Positions 13,107 to 24,700 of a stretch of 64,000 nt of DNA are shown here, piece by piece. The notes beneath the pieces were generated by a model. It had not been told where the DNA came from. It did no database searches and worked only from the letters and a program-made list of their open reading frames with translations. The first letter of the stretch is position 1, and the number at the start of each line of letters is the position of its first letter. Source of the DNA: Apostichopus japonicus (Eukaryota; Echinodermata; Holothuroidea; Aspidochirotida; Stichopodidae); assembly GCF_037975245.1 (NCBI RefSeq), contig NC_092583.1, positions 17,694,764 through 17,758,763 on the forward strand, read 5' to 3'. Made by a program: the position numbers and the translations under genes.

Positions 13107-15685
13107 GTTACATCAATGTGCGTAACAGGAGCAATTGTTATTGTCTGACGTCACGTAATAGAGATGATTTGATTGGCTGAGTTTAAAATATGTAGGAGAA
13201 ATGTGTGGTTTGCATGCATAATTGTTTGGAAGAACAAAGTTTTCAATTTTTACGAAAAGGGTAATTTCTCGTTAATTAAGGTTCGCTGTGTACAAAGTTG
13301 ATCACAGAAACCTCTCTTTCATCAATTGCAAGTTGCTGATATGTAAATGCATGTAAGTGACAATGTAATGCTAAAAATTTAAGATACTGAACGTAATATA
13401 AGCCTTTAAATTGTGTAGATATATATATAAATGTCATTACTAGTCAATTCTGGTGACCACACTGATTACCACTGATCTCTAATAGAGCCCTCATCATGGT
13501 TTCAAGTTTCACAACCGACAAGCGTATGACTGTGACAATGTCTCTCAGACAGCTGTAATTTTTTCCTGAGCTATACAGATCGCTCAATTTATAGTTGTCC
13601 GTAAATTGGTTTAAATAAAAGACTATCGAATTAGATCCAATTTAAATTCGGTCGATCCGAGGGGTGACAGTCACTTATTAAGTTTCTCCTACATCCTCCA
13701 AAGAGGTCAAAATGTGATACGTTTATCGTCATATTGGAATTGGAGGTAATGGTCTGGGTAAGGTGAACATATTCTTCCTATGAACACAGGATAATGGAAT
13801 TGCAGACTGCCAATAAATTCCATTTTCCGGTAAGTAAAACTCTCGCATAACTGTTACCAGTAGATGAGTTAGTGGATCAGTAAGTGAGGGTAAGTTAAAT
13901 ATACATCAGAAGCATAAAGCTTTTTTTGTACTTTTTTCCGCTTTTAGGCTTTTTACGCTTTCCCGTTGAAGATATGTAGACTAAAAATCTGAGATTTCCA
14001 CATTAACTGTATACATACAGATGTCTGACAGAACTTATGTTGGACAGAATTTTTGTATACATTTATGACATATTACGATTGTCAGTTACGAAATCCAGTT
14101 ACATCATAGCGACAGATGCAGGCTTATTAGTAATAAATTGTAGAGTTTACATGGCGACGACACATGACAGAAACTGAGAATGAAATTAAACGATAAACTA
14201 TATATAGGCTACTATCGCGTATAAGCTTGTACGGTATACTAGGTGTATGGGGAACAATGATAAATAGGGTTACATAGAGCTTCCTATATATATCTAACAA
14301 TATAAACAACAACTGAAAAAGCAAAATATAGAGGCGCGAGATTCATATTCTAACCGACTATGCATTTTGTCCAGAGTGTGATGTCATAGTGTCAAGAAGA
14401 AGTCCAACTTTTGATTTCTTGTGTGAGTGTGTGTGTAGGTTTCTTCATATTTCTATAACGAAAGTAAGCATTTCTGTTACAAAAAAAAATGTCTTTAGTG
14501 CTAGCGTATTCTAGTAAACTAATTATAAATGTAAGAACGTTATCTTTTAAGCACCACTTCTTAATAATTACTTAAGACAGGTACTCCAGTTTTCAAGCTC
14601 CGTGATGAGATTATTATGCTTGCTCAAGTCTTCGACGGTTATGACATGGACAAATGCACTGTGATATCTCAAAACATAAAAAATTTTTTGCTTAGCTGTT
14701 CGCGGAAGTTGTGTCTCTCAGACGGGTTAATTGACAAGAGTTGGTTTTTTGTCTTCATGCGAAGAATCGATAAATTATTAAAACCTTTCGTAAACCTTCA
14801 GGTTTAACCTCTCATCGTTACGCTCTGTTGGAAGGAAACATTTTAAGTATTTTCACAGACATGTATACGTAACCTTGTGCAACATTCAGTGATGCGAAGA
14901 GTCTGTACAGAGACGAACTTTCTTCTGTAGAGACTGAGATTTTGTGATATTTAAATGGAAATACTTTTCATGGCAGGAGATACTGATTAATAAATAGAAG
15001 AGATGGACCAAAACAAACTTCATAAATATCCTTTACATGTACTGACTTTGATATTTAAATTCGTAGGGGATAACCACGTAAACTGTAACACGGCGTCATT
15101 GATCTCAGGTGTGAACATATAGCGGTTTGTTTTCAGCCGTTGGCTGGGTGGGTGTGGAGGAGATGGAGGGAAGGGGGGGATGGGGGAGGGGCATGCGGGA
15201 TATTGTTATTATTGTTAGAATAAAATGCATAAAGGTGTGGTGATTGTCCAGTGGTCGGTTGCTTCCTAACGTTACTTTTGATTGAGAATATTGTCCTTTT
15301 ACTACCATACTGCACGATGTTGAATTACTGTAATCATTATGAAGCTATAGATGAAGGGCAAGGGAGATTATCGATCTCCCTTCATCCCAACCGTCCCCTC
15401 CCCTCCCCCTGCACATGCACATGCACACAAATGACCTTGTCACGATGCAATCACCGACCATGCTATTTATGCGGTTCCGTACTCGAATGATGCAGACGAA
15501 CGGATGTGATTTCAATAATTATTTGTGACTATGGTGACCGGTAAACATGCATGTGCCTTTTGGTCATCGTAAAAAGAACTGATATAACATTATTTTCATC
15601 TCTCTTTGATTTGTGTTTCCCTGTTTTTAATTTTTCGACATTCATCTTGTTTTATCAAACAGTTTCCGTTGGATGCCGTATAGAG

Positions 15686-15693
15686 TGACGTCA
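15686..15693. promoter_or_regulatory. Full CRE palindrome next to the MLCK-like start codon
   Basis: TGACGTCA, the consensus CREB/ATF site, lies 8 nt upstream of the ATG at 15702. If transcription starts just upstream it could be promoter-proximal. However, the same octamer occurs ten times in the window, so position alone is weak evidence of function. Confidence 0.3.
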
Positions 15694-15701
15694 TACTCAA
15701 T

Positions 15702-15790
15702 ATGGATACTACGGATGCCTTTAAAGAGTTTGTTCTCCACGATTCCAAGAATTTTGAAGATGACTATGATCTTAACGAAGTCCTGGGAAG
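15702..15790 (+). CDS. MYLK: MLCK-like exon 1: N-terminus to start of glycine-rich loop
   Basis: This exon encodes residues 1-29 plus two bases of codon 30, beginning MDTTDAFKEF and ending YDLNEVLG, the first beta strand of the kinase. The donor after ...GGAAG is GTGAGT at 15791. The ATG at 15702 was chosen because an in-frame TAG lies 21 nt upstream (15681-15683), so the frame cannot extend far. A pyrimidine-rich acceptor-like stretch ending ...AAACAG at about 15661 suggests that the exon also carries spliced 5'UTR. An alternative is a cryptic acceptor at that TAG, which would join an upstream coding exon; I found none. A full CRE octamer (15686-15693) sits 8 nt before the ATG. Confidence 0.8.
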
Positions 15791-18700
15791 GTGAGTGGAG
15801 AGTCATGTGAGTGGAGAGTCATGTGAGTGGAGAGTCGTGTGAGTGGAGAGTCGTGTGAGTGGAGAGTCGTGTGAGTGGAGAGTCGTGTGAGTGGAGAGTC
15901 GTGTGAGTGGAGAGTCGTGTGAGTGGAGAGTCGTGTGAGTGGAGAGTCGTGTGAGTGGAGAGTCGTGTGAGTGGAGAGTCGTGTGAGTGGAGAGTCGTGT
16001 GAGTGGAGAGTCGTGTGAGTGGAGAGTCGTGTGAGTGGAGAGTCGTGTGAATGGAGAGTCGTGTGAATGGAGAGTCGTGTGAATGGAGAGTCGTGTGAAT
16101 GGAGAGTCGTGTGAGTGGAGAGTCGTGTGAGTGGAGAGTCGTGTGAGTGGAGAGTCGTATGCAGTGGAGAGTCATGTGAGTGGAGAGTCGTGTGAGTGGA
16201 GAGTCGTGTGAGTGGAGAGTCGTGTAAGTGGAGAGTCGTGTGAGTGGAGAGTCGTGTGAGTGGAGAGTCGTGTGAGTGGAGAGTCGTGTGAGTGGAGAGT
16301 CGTGTGAATGGAGAGTCGTGTGAGTGGAGAGTCGTGTGAGTGGAGAGTCGTGTGAGTGGAGAGTCGTGTGAGTGGAGAGTCGTGTGAGTGGAGAGTCGTG
16401 TGAGTGGAGAGTCGTGTGAGTGGAGAGTCGGGTCATGTGATTGAAGAGTCATGTCAGTGGAGAGTCGTGTGAGTGGAGAGTCGTGTGAGTGGAGAGTCAT
16501 GTGAGTTGGAGAGTCATGTGAGTGGAGAGTCATGTGTAGCAGCCGATCACATGACATAGATACACCACGATGAGCACTGTGTTTGTGTTGGCAATGCGGT
16601 GATGTAGTTCTCTTTAAGCACATCATTGGAAATATTTCGTGAATATGTAGCTGTCTATACACATGTTTTAACACTAACAATAGACTAATTAACATACATC
16701 GCGGCGAACGTTGTTATTGCCAGTGCTCAGACAATCATTCTGCCCCGAGTCTTATATGCAAAGGAGACTGACCTAGGTACACCTGTTGTGTCATAGAGGA
16801 CAAAACTTGCTTTGGAAACACTTACATAGAAGAACTTTGACCAATTCTGAACAATCACACAAAATGATTCATAAACCGAGAGACAGACAGACAGACAGAC
16901 ATAAGGCGATTGTTAATGCTATAAAAGTTCATAGGAGCTGCAAACTACATGATCGGCGTAATATACCAATCGTGTAAATTACATCCATTATATCATATTT
17001 TAGTTTCAACTCAACCCACCGAAATCTTCAGTTATAAATCTATTAAATATGTGACGTCACTCTTGTAAACAGTTCTAGCTTTGAGATATAACCTATACTC
17101 AAGAAGGTCATGTTGCTAAATGTACCTTGGATATATAACAGTATTTAGATAAAACGAATTCAGAGACCGATACTTTATATCCGTATATACAACAGGAATT
17201 GCGTCTCACAAACAGTCGATCTTGCCTCGCAGAACTTAAGAAAGAATTCATGATGAGAAATTAATCATATTTGTTGCAGACCTTATGTTGGTATGCGAAC
17301 TTGCGCAATGGATGCTCATACCCAATAGTTCAACATTTCCTCTGCAATACGTGAAGCTATATATGATATGGACACACCATGCAGAAACGCATCATTCGTT
17401 TATGGCAAGCCATGTGGGACAAACACTGCATAATATATCCGCGGATTAATTGGAATTTATACGCGTATTAATTGGAATATATACTCGTATATATTATTAG
17501 CCAATCATATGGCTTAAATATATCCGCGTATTAATTCGAATATATACACGTATTAATTCGAATATATACACGTATTATTCGAATATATACACGTATTAAA
17601 TAAAATATATATGGGGATTAAATCCAATATATGCACGGATTAATTAGAATATACACGAAAAAACATTTCCGCTCTTGCTGTGTACATATACCAACGATAA
17701 ATGATTTGGCGGGCTCGCGAGATCGCTTCAAAAAGCGAAACTTTATACATGTACAACACATGTATATTTGAATTAATACGCGTATATATTCGAATTGATA
17801 CGCGGATATATTATGCGGTGTTTGTCCACCGACATAGCCAGGAATTTGAAAGGGGGGAGCACTTTTTGCGATTGATATGGATTTTCAAAGTTGTAGGCAC
17901 GACTATCTGAGCGGAGCGCCACCATCAGTTGGCGCGGAGCGTACAAGAAAATTTTTGGTTTTACAAACCCCCCAGATGGCCGGAAACGGCCCTTCCCGAG
18001 TGTTCATTCTGGTTCCCTGGCCTCTTGCTAACTTGAGACACCTCATTCAATATCACTTTTGAACCCAAAAAACAAATGAGTTAAAATAGTACGTAATTCA
18101 ATACTACATAATATATTTAAAATTAGCAAGGTACATGTACAGAGTAGTCTTACGTTTCAACTTCTGATACTTATAGATACAAAGATAGGCCTGAAATGTC
18201 TTTGATACAACTATAGCCAGTAATTGTCTTTGATACAACTGTAGCTATTAAATGTTTAAGTTAGCCTAATAAGAGAAGGCGAGAGGTATCCGACGATTGC
18301 AATCTGATGCAAATTTCTCAACTGTTTTCTCAACTGAAATATTATCTGCGTAAACGGGTTCTTAACTACATGTTAAAAAAACTGACAAGATCGGATCCTA
18401 GTCTTTTTCGGCTGGTAGAGTGTTGAATGAAACGGCACGCGATAGAAATGACAGCCTAGATGACAGAAGAATAGGTCACCTAATTTAGCCATATTCTTGC
18501 TACGTTCATTTCAATAGTTTTTCCTGTCTATAGACTCTTAAACTCGTCCAGCAAGCTTATCGATTTGTATTATGGGTGTTTTTAAAAAAAAAAGATAACT
18601 TGGCCAAAAAAAATGTAGGCCCGGGCCTACAGTGTTACATACTGGCTACGCCCTGATCATATGATATCATAATCAGCAGATTTTGTTTCCTGTTTGAGTT

Positions 18701-21700
18701 CTTTTACATGTTCTTTTACATAATATATCAGAAAGACAAACATAGTGCTCTTTTACAATTTTTCCAGTAGGATGATTCTTGTTTATTGTCCAATGTCTGG
18801 ACTTTAATACATTTGACGAACTTAACTGATGGACAATATAAACTTTCATAGTTTGTAATATTGCCAGATATGCAGTGGCCTAAAAACAAATATCGTTATC
18901 GCAGTGTATTAGCAGTGTAATAATTATTACAGGAAGTGCGTATCACGTACGATTGCTAGCTTAGCTTCATGCTGTTCGTGCAACACCTTAGGACGACTCA
19001 TAGAACGAACGTTGTCGACGTTGTTGTGCATACAGTTCGTGACATTCCATAGAGTGCGGTTAGGTAGGCAATATGTATTTTATTACACAGTGGCCAACTG
19101 TAGGCTTGTAATTGGCTATAAGCTAAATTTAGCTAATTGCATCTGCCAAACTAAGTAAGTAGTTGAGTCAGTAGGCGTGAATGTTACTACGATTACAATC
19201 GAGTTAACGGAGCTGACGAGTATTCAAGATCAAAAGAGCACTGACAAAATACCATGCTAAAAACGGCAGTTTAAAAAAAAACGACACTGAAAGGGGGGAG
19301 CGGTCGCTCCCCCTGCTCCCCCCCCCCCCTAGCTACGTCCCTGTGTTTGTCCCACATGGCTTGCCATATTCGTTCCACTATTGATGCGTAGCACCTCAGC
19401 AATGTAGACATTCATGCGTTGAGACCTTCAAACGTACGAAGAGACTTTCATATTTCATTTGATTTGGCTAGCAGCCAATCAGAGTCAGATGATCTTCATA
19501 TCTCTGACAGTTGTTACTGTATCAGTACATTGCATGCTGGCTGACAGGCTCCTGTTTCTAAATGGATAGCATATAGTTTGTTGCTTGCAGTCGTAACCGA
19601 TATGAAGGTGTTATCTATAATATAATACCTGTAAGAAACAAATACACATGCATAACTATACATAAATATAGATGGGATCAATGGGATTAACGAGGATTAG
19701 CGAGGATTAGCTGGGATTAGCGAGCCTTTACATCAGGTTACCAAAAAGTCACGAGTATCAGTGAAAATTTAAAGACCAATTCGAATTCAGGTTTCGATTC
19801 CTAAACCAGTCACATGATAGGCTGTGTCTCTGCCCTGTCCATTAGATGTTATGAGATCAACAACATGGATACGTTTCATTCTCCTTCAGAAATATGTCTC
19901 CTTTCTTTCCTTCATTTTCTTAAGAGAAAGTAAAGGAAACAAAATTAACCCTTGTCTTTAATTTGTTGGTAGCCCAACAATGACAAGGTTTCAGAGAGGG
20001 AAATGTCCACCTCATTTTAAGTCGAGCATGTTTTTGATAATTTTTGATAGTCCTTCGCCAATGTTTGTTGTTTATGCCTGTCGCCTGTGCACATAGCCTG
20101 CACAGGGTACAATGATGACTATGTATGCGAGATATTATCAATACACCAGCCATGCACGCAGTCATACTATGGTCTCTTAACATCCTCTTGCAATAATTTA
20201 CCTCATCCTTCCCTCTTCCATCTTCATCAGCATTGTCATCCGCTTTGAATTTTGATTTATCTCGGTATCAATTTTCATGACCATGCATTGATAATTTCCT
20301 CCGATTCGTAAATTATAACTCGCCATTAATGTTTGACTAGGCTATACTTCACGCTAATTAATTTCACTGTCACCGTGCTCTCAAAGAGAAGTGAAAATGT
20401 TTACAATAAATACGTAGACAATCAACGCAATATATATATACTCAAAAGATCAGAAGGAAAGGCGTTCGATGATATTTTTAAGTGGCAGCAATTCTGATAA
20501 TGATTGAATTCCTCTGTTAAGAGTCTCAGAGTCTGTTTTATATTAACATATAATGAAGACGAAATCGCCGTACCATCTATACCAGTCCAACAATTTATGA
20601 AAACACATAAGTCAACGACTCAAATATCTGTTTTACTAAGTGGGCATACTCATAAAGACCCAAATGTCTGTTGCACTAAGTGGGCATACTCATAACGACC
20701 CAAATATATTTTTCACTAAGTGGACATAATCATAACGACCCAACTATATTTTTCACTAAGTGGACATACTCATAACGACCCAACTATATTTTTCACTCAG
20801 TGGACATACTCATAACTCGAGCAATATCTTGTAGTAGTTCTTGGTATTCCTGTCGTTGTCCTTGGTCTTGTGAACTTGTTCGTGTTCCTTGTTCTTGTCC
20901 TGTCATTTTATATGTTGTTTCTGTCTTTTTTCTCCTTGTTCCTTTGCTGGTCCTTCTTCTGATGTTCTTGTAATTTTCCTGTTCGTGTACATGTTCCCGG
21001 ACCATTTCTTGTTCTTTTTTGTGTGTGTTCTAGTTCCTGTACCTTTCTAGGCTTTCTTGTTCTTGCCGGTGTATGTACTAGTTCCTGTACCTATTCCTTT
21101 GCTTGCTTGTGTATGTACTAGTTCCTGTACCTATTCTTGTTCTTGCTTGTGTATGTACTAGTTCCTATATCTTTTCTTGTTCTTGTCCGTGTATGTACTA
21201 GTTTCTGTACCTTTTCTTGTTCGTTCTTGTGCATGTACTAGTTCCTGTACCCTATTCTTGTTCTTGCTTGTGTATGTACTAGTTCCTGTATCTTTATGTG
21301 TTCTTGCCCGTGTATGTACTGGTTCCTGTACCTTTTCAATTCAATTCAATTCAATTCTTAAGACTTTATTTCAATCTCTTGTATTTAAGTATCCAATTTG
21401 ACAATAGATGTGGGTAAATGTACAAGAGAACATAGAGAATTCTTGTTCTTTCTTGTGTATGTACTAGTTCCTGTACCTTTACTTGTTCTTTCTTGTGTAT
21501 ATACTAGTTCCTGTACCTTTCTTGTTCTTGCCCGTGTGCTCATTGTCATTATTATTGAATCATATATACAAGAATAAATGCCATAAACATGAGAATAATA
21601 TCCTAGCTCGAATGACCACTGAGACCAATATACATTAGTATTTCACACTTAGTTGTGCATGCATGTGATACGCAGTGTTATTAAATTATATTATTTTAAT

Positions 21701-24700
21701 ACCTCTGGCTGAACGGTACACAATATCAAAACGTATGAAAGTTAGTTGCGTGGTATTAACGTCAGCAATTATAACTATGACATCACCATTTGATTAAAAT
21801 AATTGAATATCTATCACGTAATGTTGTTAAGATGACTGTGTTCCTTACCTTGCTTTGGCAAGTAAATTATCTTGATGATAGCTATACACGTAGCCTAATA
21901 CGCATATAAGAGGTCTGAGGAATTACAGAGAAACTGGTTGAGTTAACCATCCTCGTGTTTCCAAGTATAAACGTTAAATGCAAACCTGGACTTTGGTCCA
22001 AAGATTAAGTACCCGTACACGATAAAATACTTCAGAGCAAGAAATTGAAAACAAAAATGTACGCAAGTTGTAAGAAGAACTTATGAAAAGAAAGTAATCT
22101 TGGAATTCACCTGAAATGATGAGCAGACATGCTTCCAAAATCGACAAAGCGGGCTCAGAAAGGTCGACAGTTTTTTATACTTTTATTCTGTTTTAACTAA
22201 CTTAACAATGTGTTTCTTTGACCGCTTTATAGTTTTACCTTTAGAATATGCATCCGTGTGACCTTGTCAGCTTTTTGCACAAATGAAGAAAGTAATTTCA
22301 AAATCTCACATCGAACAGAGGCTTGAGTGAAATATGAATAATAATACACCAAATTAGGCCAAGCTAACATTGATTCTCAGGGGATTAACCCATATTTTTG
22401 TAGCTGGTTTCTCGGAGAAGTATAAAAATTTATGTTACCGAAAGATTGGGAAATATCTGTTCTGAGGAATTCATATGTGATAGATTGTCGTATGCTGACG
22501 TCATCTTAACTCAGTTAATATATACCAGTGACGTGCATACTATTGAATTTAGCTCTCATGGGTTCTAACATAGTTGATTAACACCTGCGCAACATTAATT
22601 TTGAAATCTATGTGTTCTTCCAAGCCTTGCTTTCTTTTCGTTTGGTCGATATAGGCCTTCAGTTCTATACTAAATGGACCGAATGTTATTTTTATATAGG
22701 TTGCTGTTTAACAACCTACGAAATCCTGTTTATAAATCTTACACCACATTGTACGAGGCATATTGATTTTCATTGCTCATATTCAAATATCTATAAGAAA
22801 ATGATAAATCATTTAAAAAATGAGTCCACCCGAAACAAGATATACTCAAAATACTGTATCATGTATGATTACAACTTTAATGTTCTGTGCAATACCATAT
22901 AAGGTACAATATATTATTTGACACAAGATACCCTGCGATATAATATACGATAATATACGGTGCATGGAATAATATATACATAATATAAATTATGATATTT
23001 TACTGTCTTACACCTTGTCATGCCACTCCGTACATCGTATACTCATCCATGTTATTAAGAATGATACAATGTATAAACGATATGTCAGAAAGCAGGCTTT
23101 TATATATGATTGCTATTGCATCTCACGATACGACACCATCATGTTCGATAACATGCCATATGATATGGTACTATATACTATATATATTAAATGATATAAT
23201 TCATTATGAACGATGCGATGCGATACACGACAAATTATAAAACGATCATACACACTGAGATAACACACGGTGTGATGCTAGTGATAACATATGGTACAAT
23301 GCTAATTATTAATGACATGATACATCACGGTTTACATTTCTACATCACGGTAAACGGAGAGAGTGGACGAATATGCGGCATATAATCCAGGGAAACACAC
23401 CCAGAGGATATTATCGTGCTGTTTTCATGGACCGAGGGGACTAGTATACTTCGGCCTCGGCATAATTAACATGACTTCGTCCGTGGCATAATTCATATGA
23501 TATTTAATTTCCTAATTTTATCCTCAGTGGTAAGTTCGGAACCGTCTACAAATGCAGAAACAAACAAGATGGAAATGTTTGGGCAGCTAAAATCATCAAA
23601 ACTCTGCGATCTAAGGACAAAGATGCTGTCAAAAGGGAATTGGATATTATGAGTCGATTGAAGCATTCAACTCTATTAAGATGCTTAGAAGCATACCAAA
23701 CCCACCGGAAAACCATCATGGTCATGGAATGGTGAGATGAATATTCATAAGGTTTAAATACGTCGCTTATTGGACGCCAAAAATGCTGTTATATGGTGTC
23801 TTGTATTAATAGACTATTGCTTAGTATGTTGGAATAGATACATATTCAGTTATTTTAATTTCAGTAATGACAAACAAGCTTAGTATCAGCCAATCCTCAC
23901 GTGACAGTATTTGTGAAAAAGAACCGTTTTGTACATGTCGTTTAATATGTCGAGCAATGTCATCATGAATGATACAGCCCAATGAATGACGTATTTTGTG
24001 GACAGGGGAAACCTCATATGGTTAGGGTTAACCCTAACCTTAACCCGAGAAATACTGCATCACATGCAGTATCATGCAATACCGTACTTCTTGAGGAAAT
24101 GCAACTTGCCACATTATAACTTGTCTTGAGAGATGAAAAAACTTGAGGTCTTGGTGCTTAGTATGTTGGTATATGGATACATATTCAGTTATTTTAATTT
24201 CAGTAATGACACACAACCATATAGCTGTATCTTGACAAATTAGCATATAAATGTAAATATAGGATAAGCTTAACTTCCTAATCCATTTGTTCCAAGGTCG
24301 ATGTTATTGTTTGTAAAACGATGATTGAAAATTAGACTATTTTAACTATTCTTATTGTCAATATCATAGGGTTTGATGTGTGCTTGTCGTGAAATATGTA
24401 AGAAGCAAATAGGGGTAGCCTACTTGAGAAAGAGTCGAAATTTGCGTTAATATGCGCCCCCCCCCCCCCATTCCTTAGCATTCCCCTTTCCTTCGTAAAT
24501 GTGCAATAAATGGATACAGTTTCTTTATGAATTCAGTGGCGCTCGATTCTTCAAATAAGCCAGAACCGCAGTTTCTGCATCATGTGTGCGTGTATACGAC
24601 TCTACAGTGTACATATTTTTGGCATATGAGCTTAAAACAACGTACCTGGGATTTATCGTGCGTTACAAAAATGCGCAGGGGTTTAAAGTGACGTCATGTC

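Larger units (their letters stand above)
1001..15701. other. Upstream region: no gene recognised
   Basis: Apart from the arrays, the TIR element and the palindrome listed separately, I see no exon with convincing coding content or splice sites. Open frames are short and mostly fall in simple sequence. Two similar segments containing ACCATTAAAAA near 10620-10680 and 10788-10850 hint at another old repeat. Upstream MLCK exons (Ig, Fn3) could lie before the window. Confidence 0.6.
16536..23527 (+). other. Rest of intron 1: transposons and arrays, no exon
   Basis: It holds the split MITE and hAT-like element (17394-19374), a short GCGAGGATTA repeat (19674-19724), the arrays at 20637-21535 and an AT-rich stretch with scattered GATA(C/T)-like motifs (22900-23340). 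Nothing supports an additional coding exon. Confidence 0.6.

Noticed and set aside
15772-16695. A 307-residue minus-strand open frame (and a 205-residue one inside it) with HDSPLTRLSTHTTL repeats
   Set aside because: It is a translation of the 16-bp intron 1 minisatellite. Three units make 48 bp, so frames stay open by chance, and there is no unique coding sequence.
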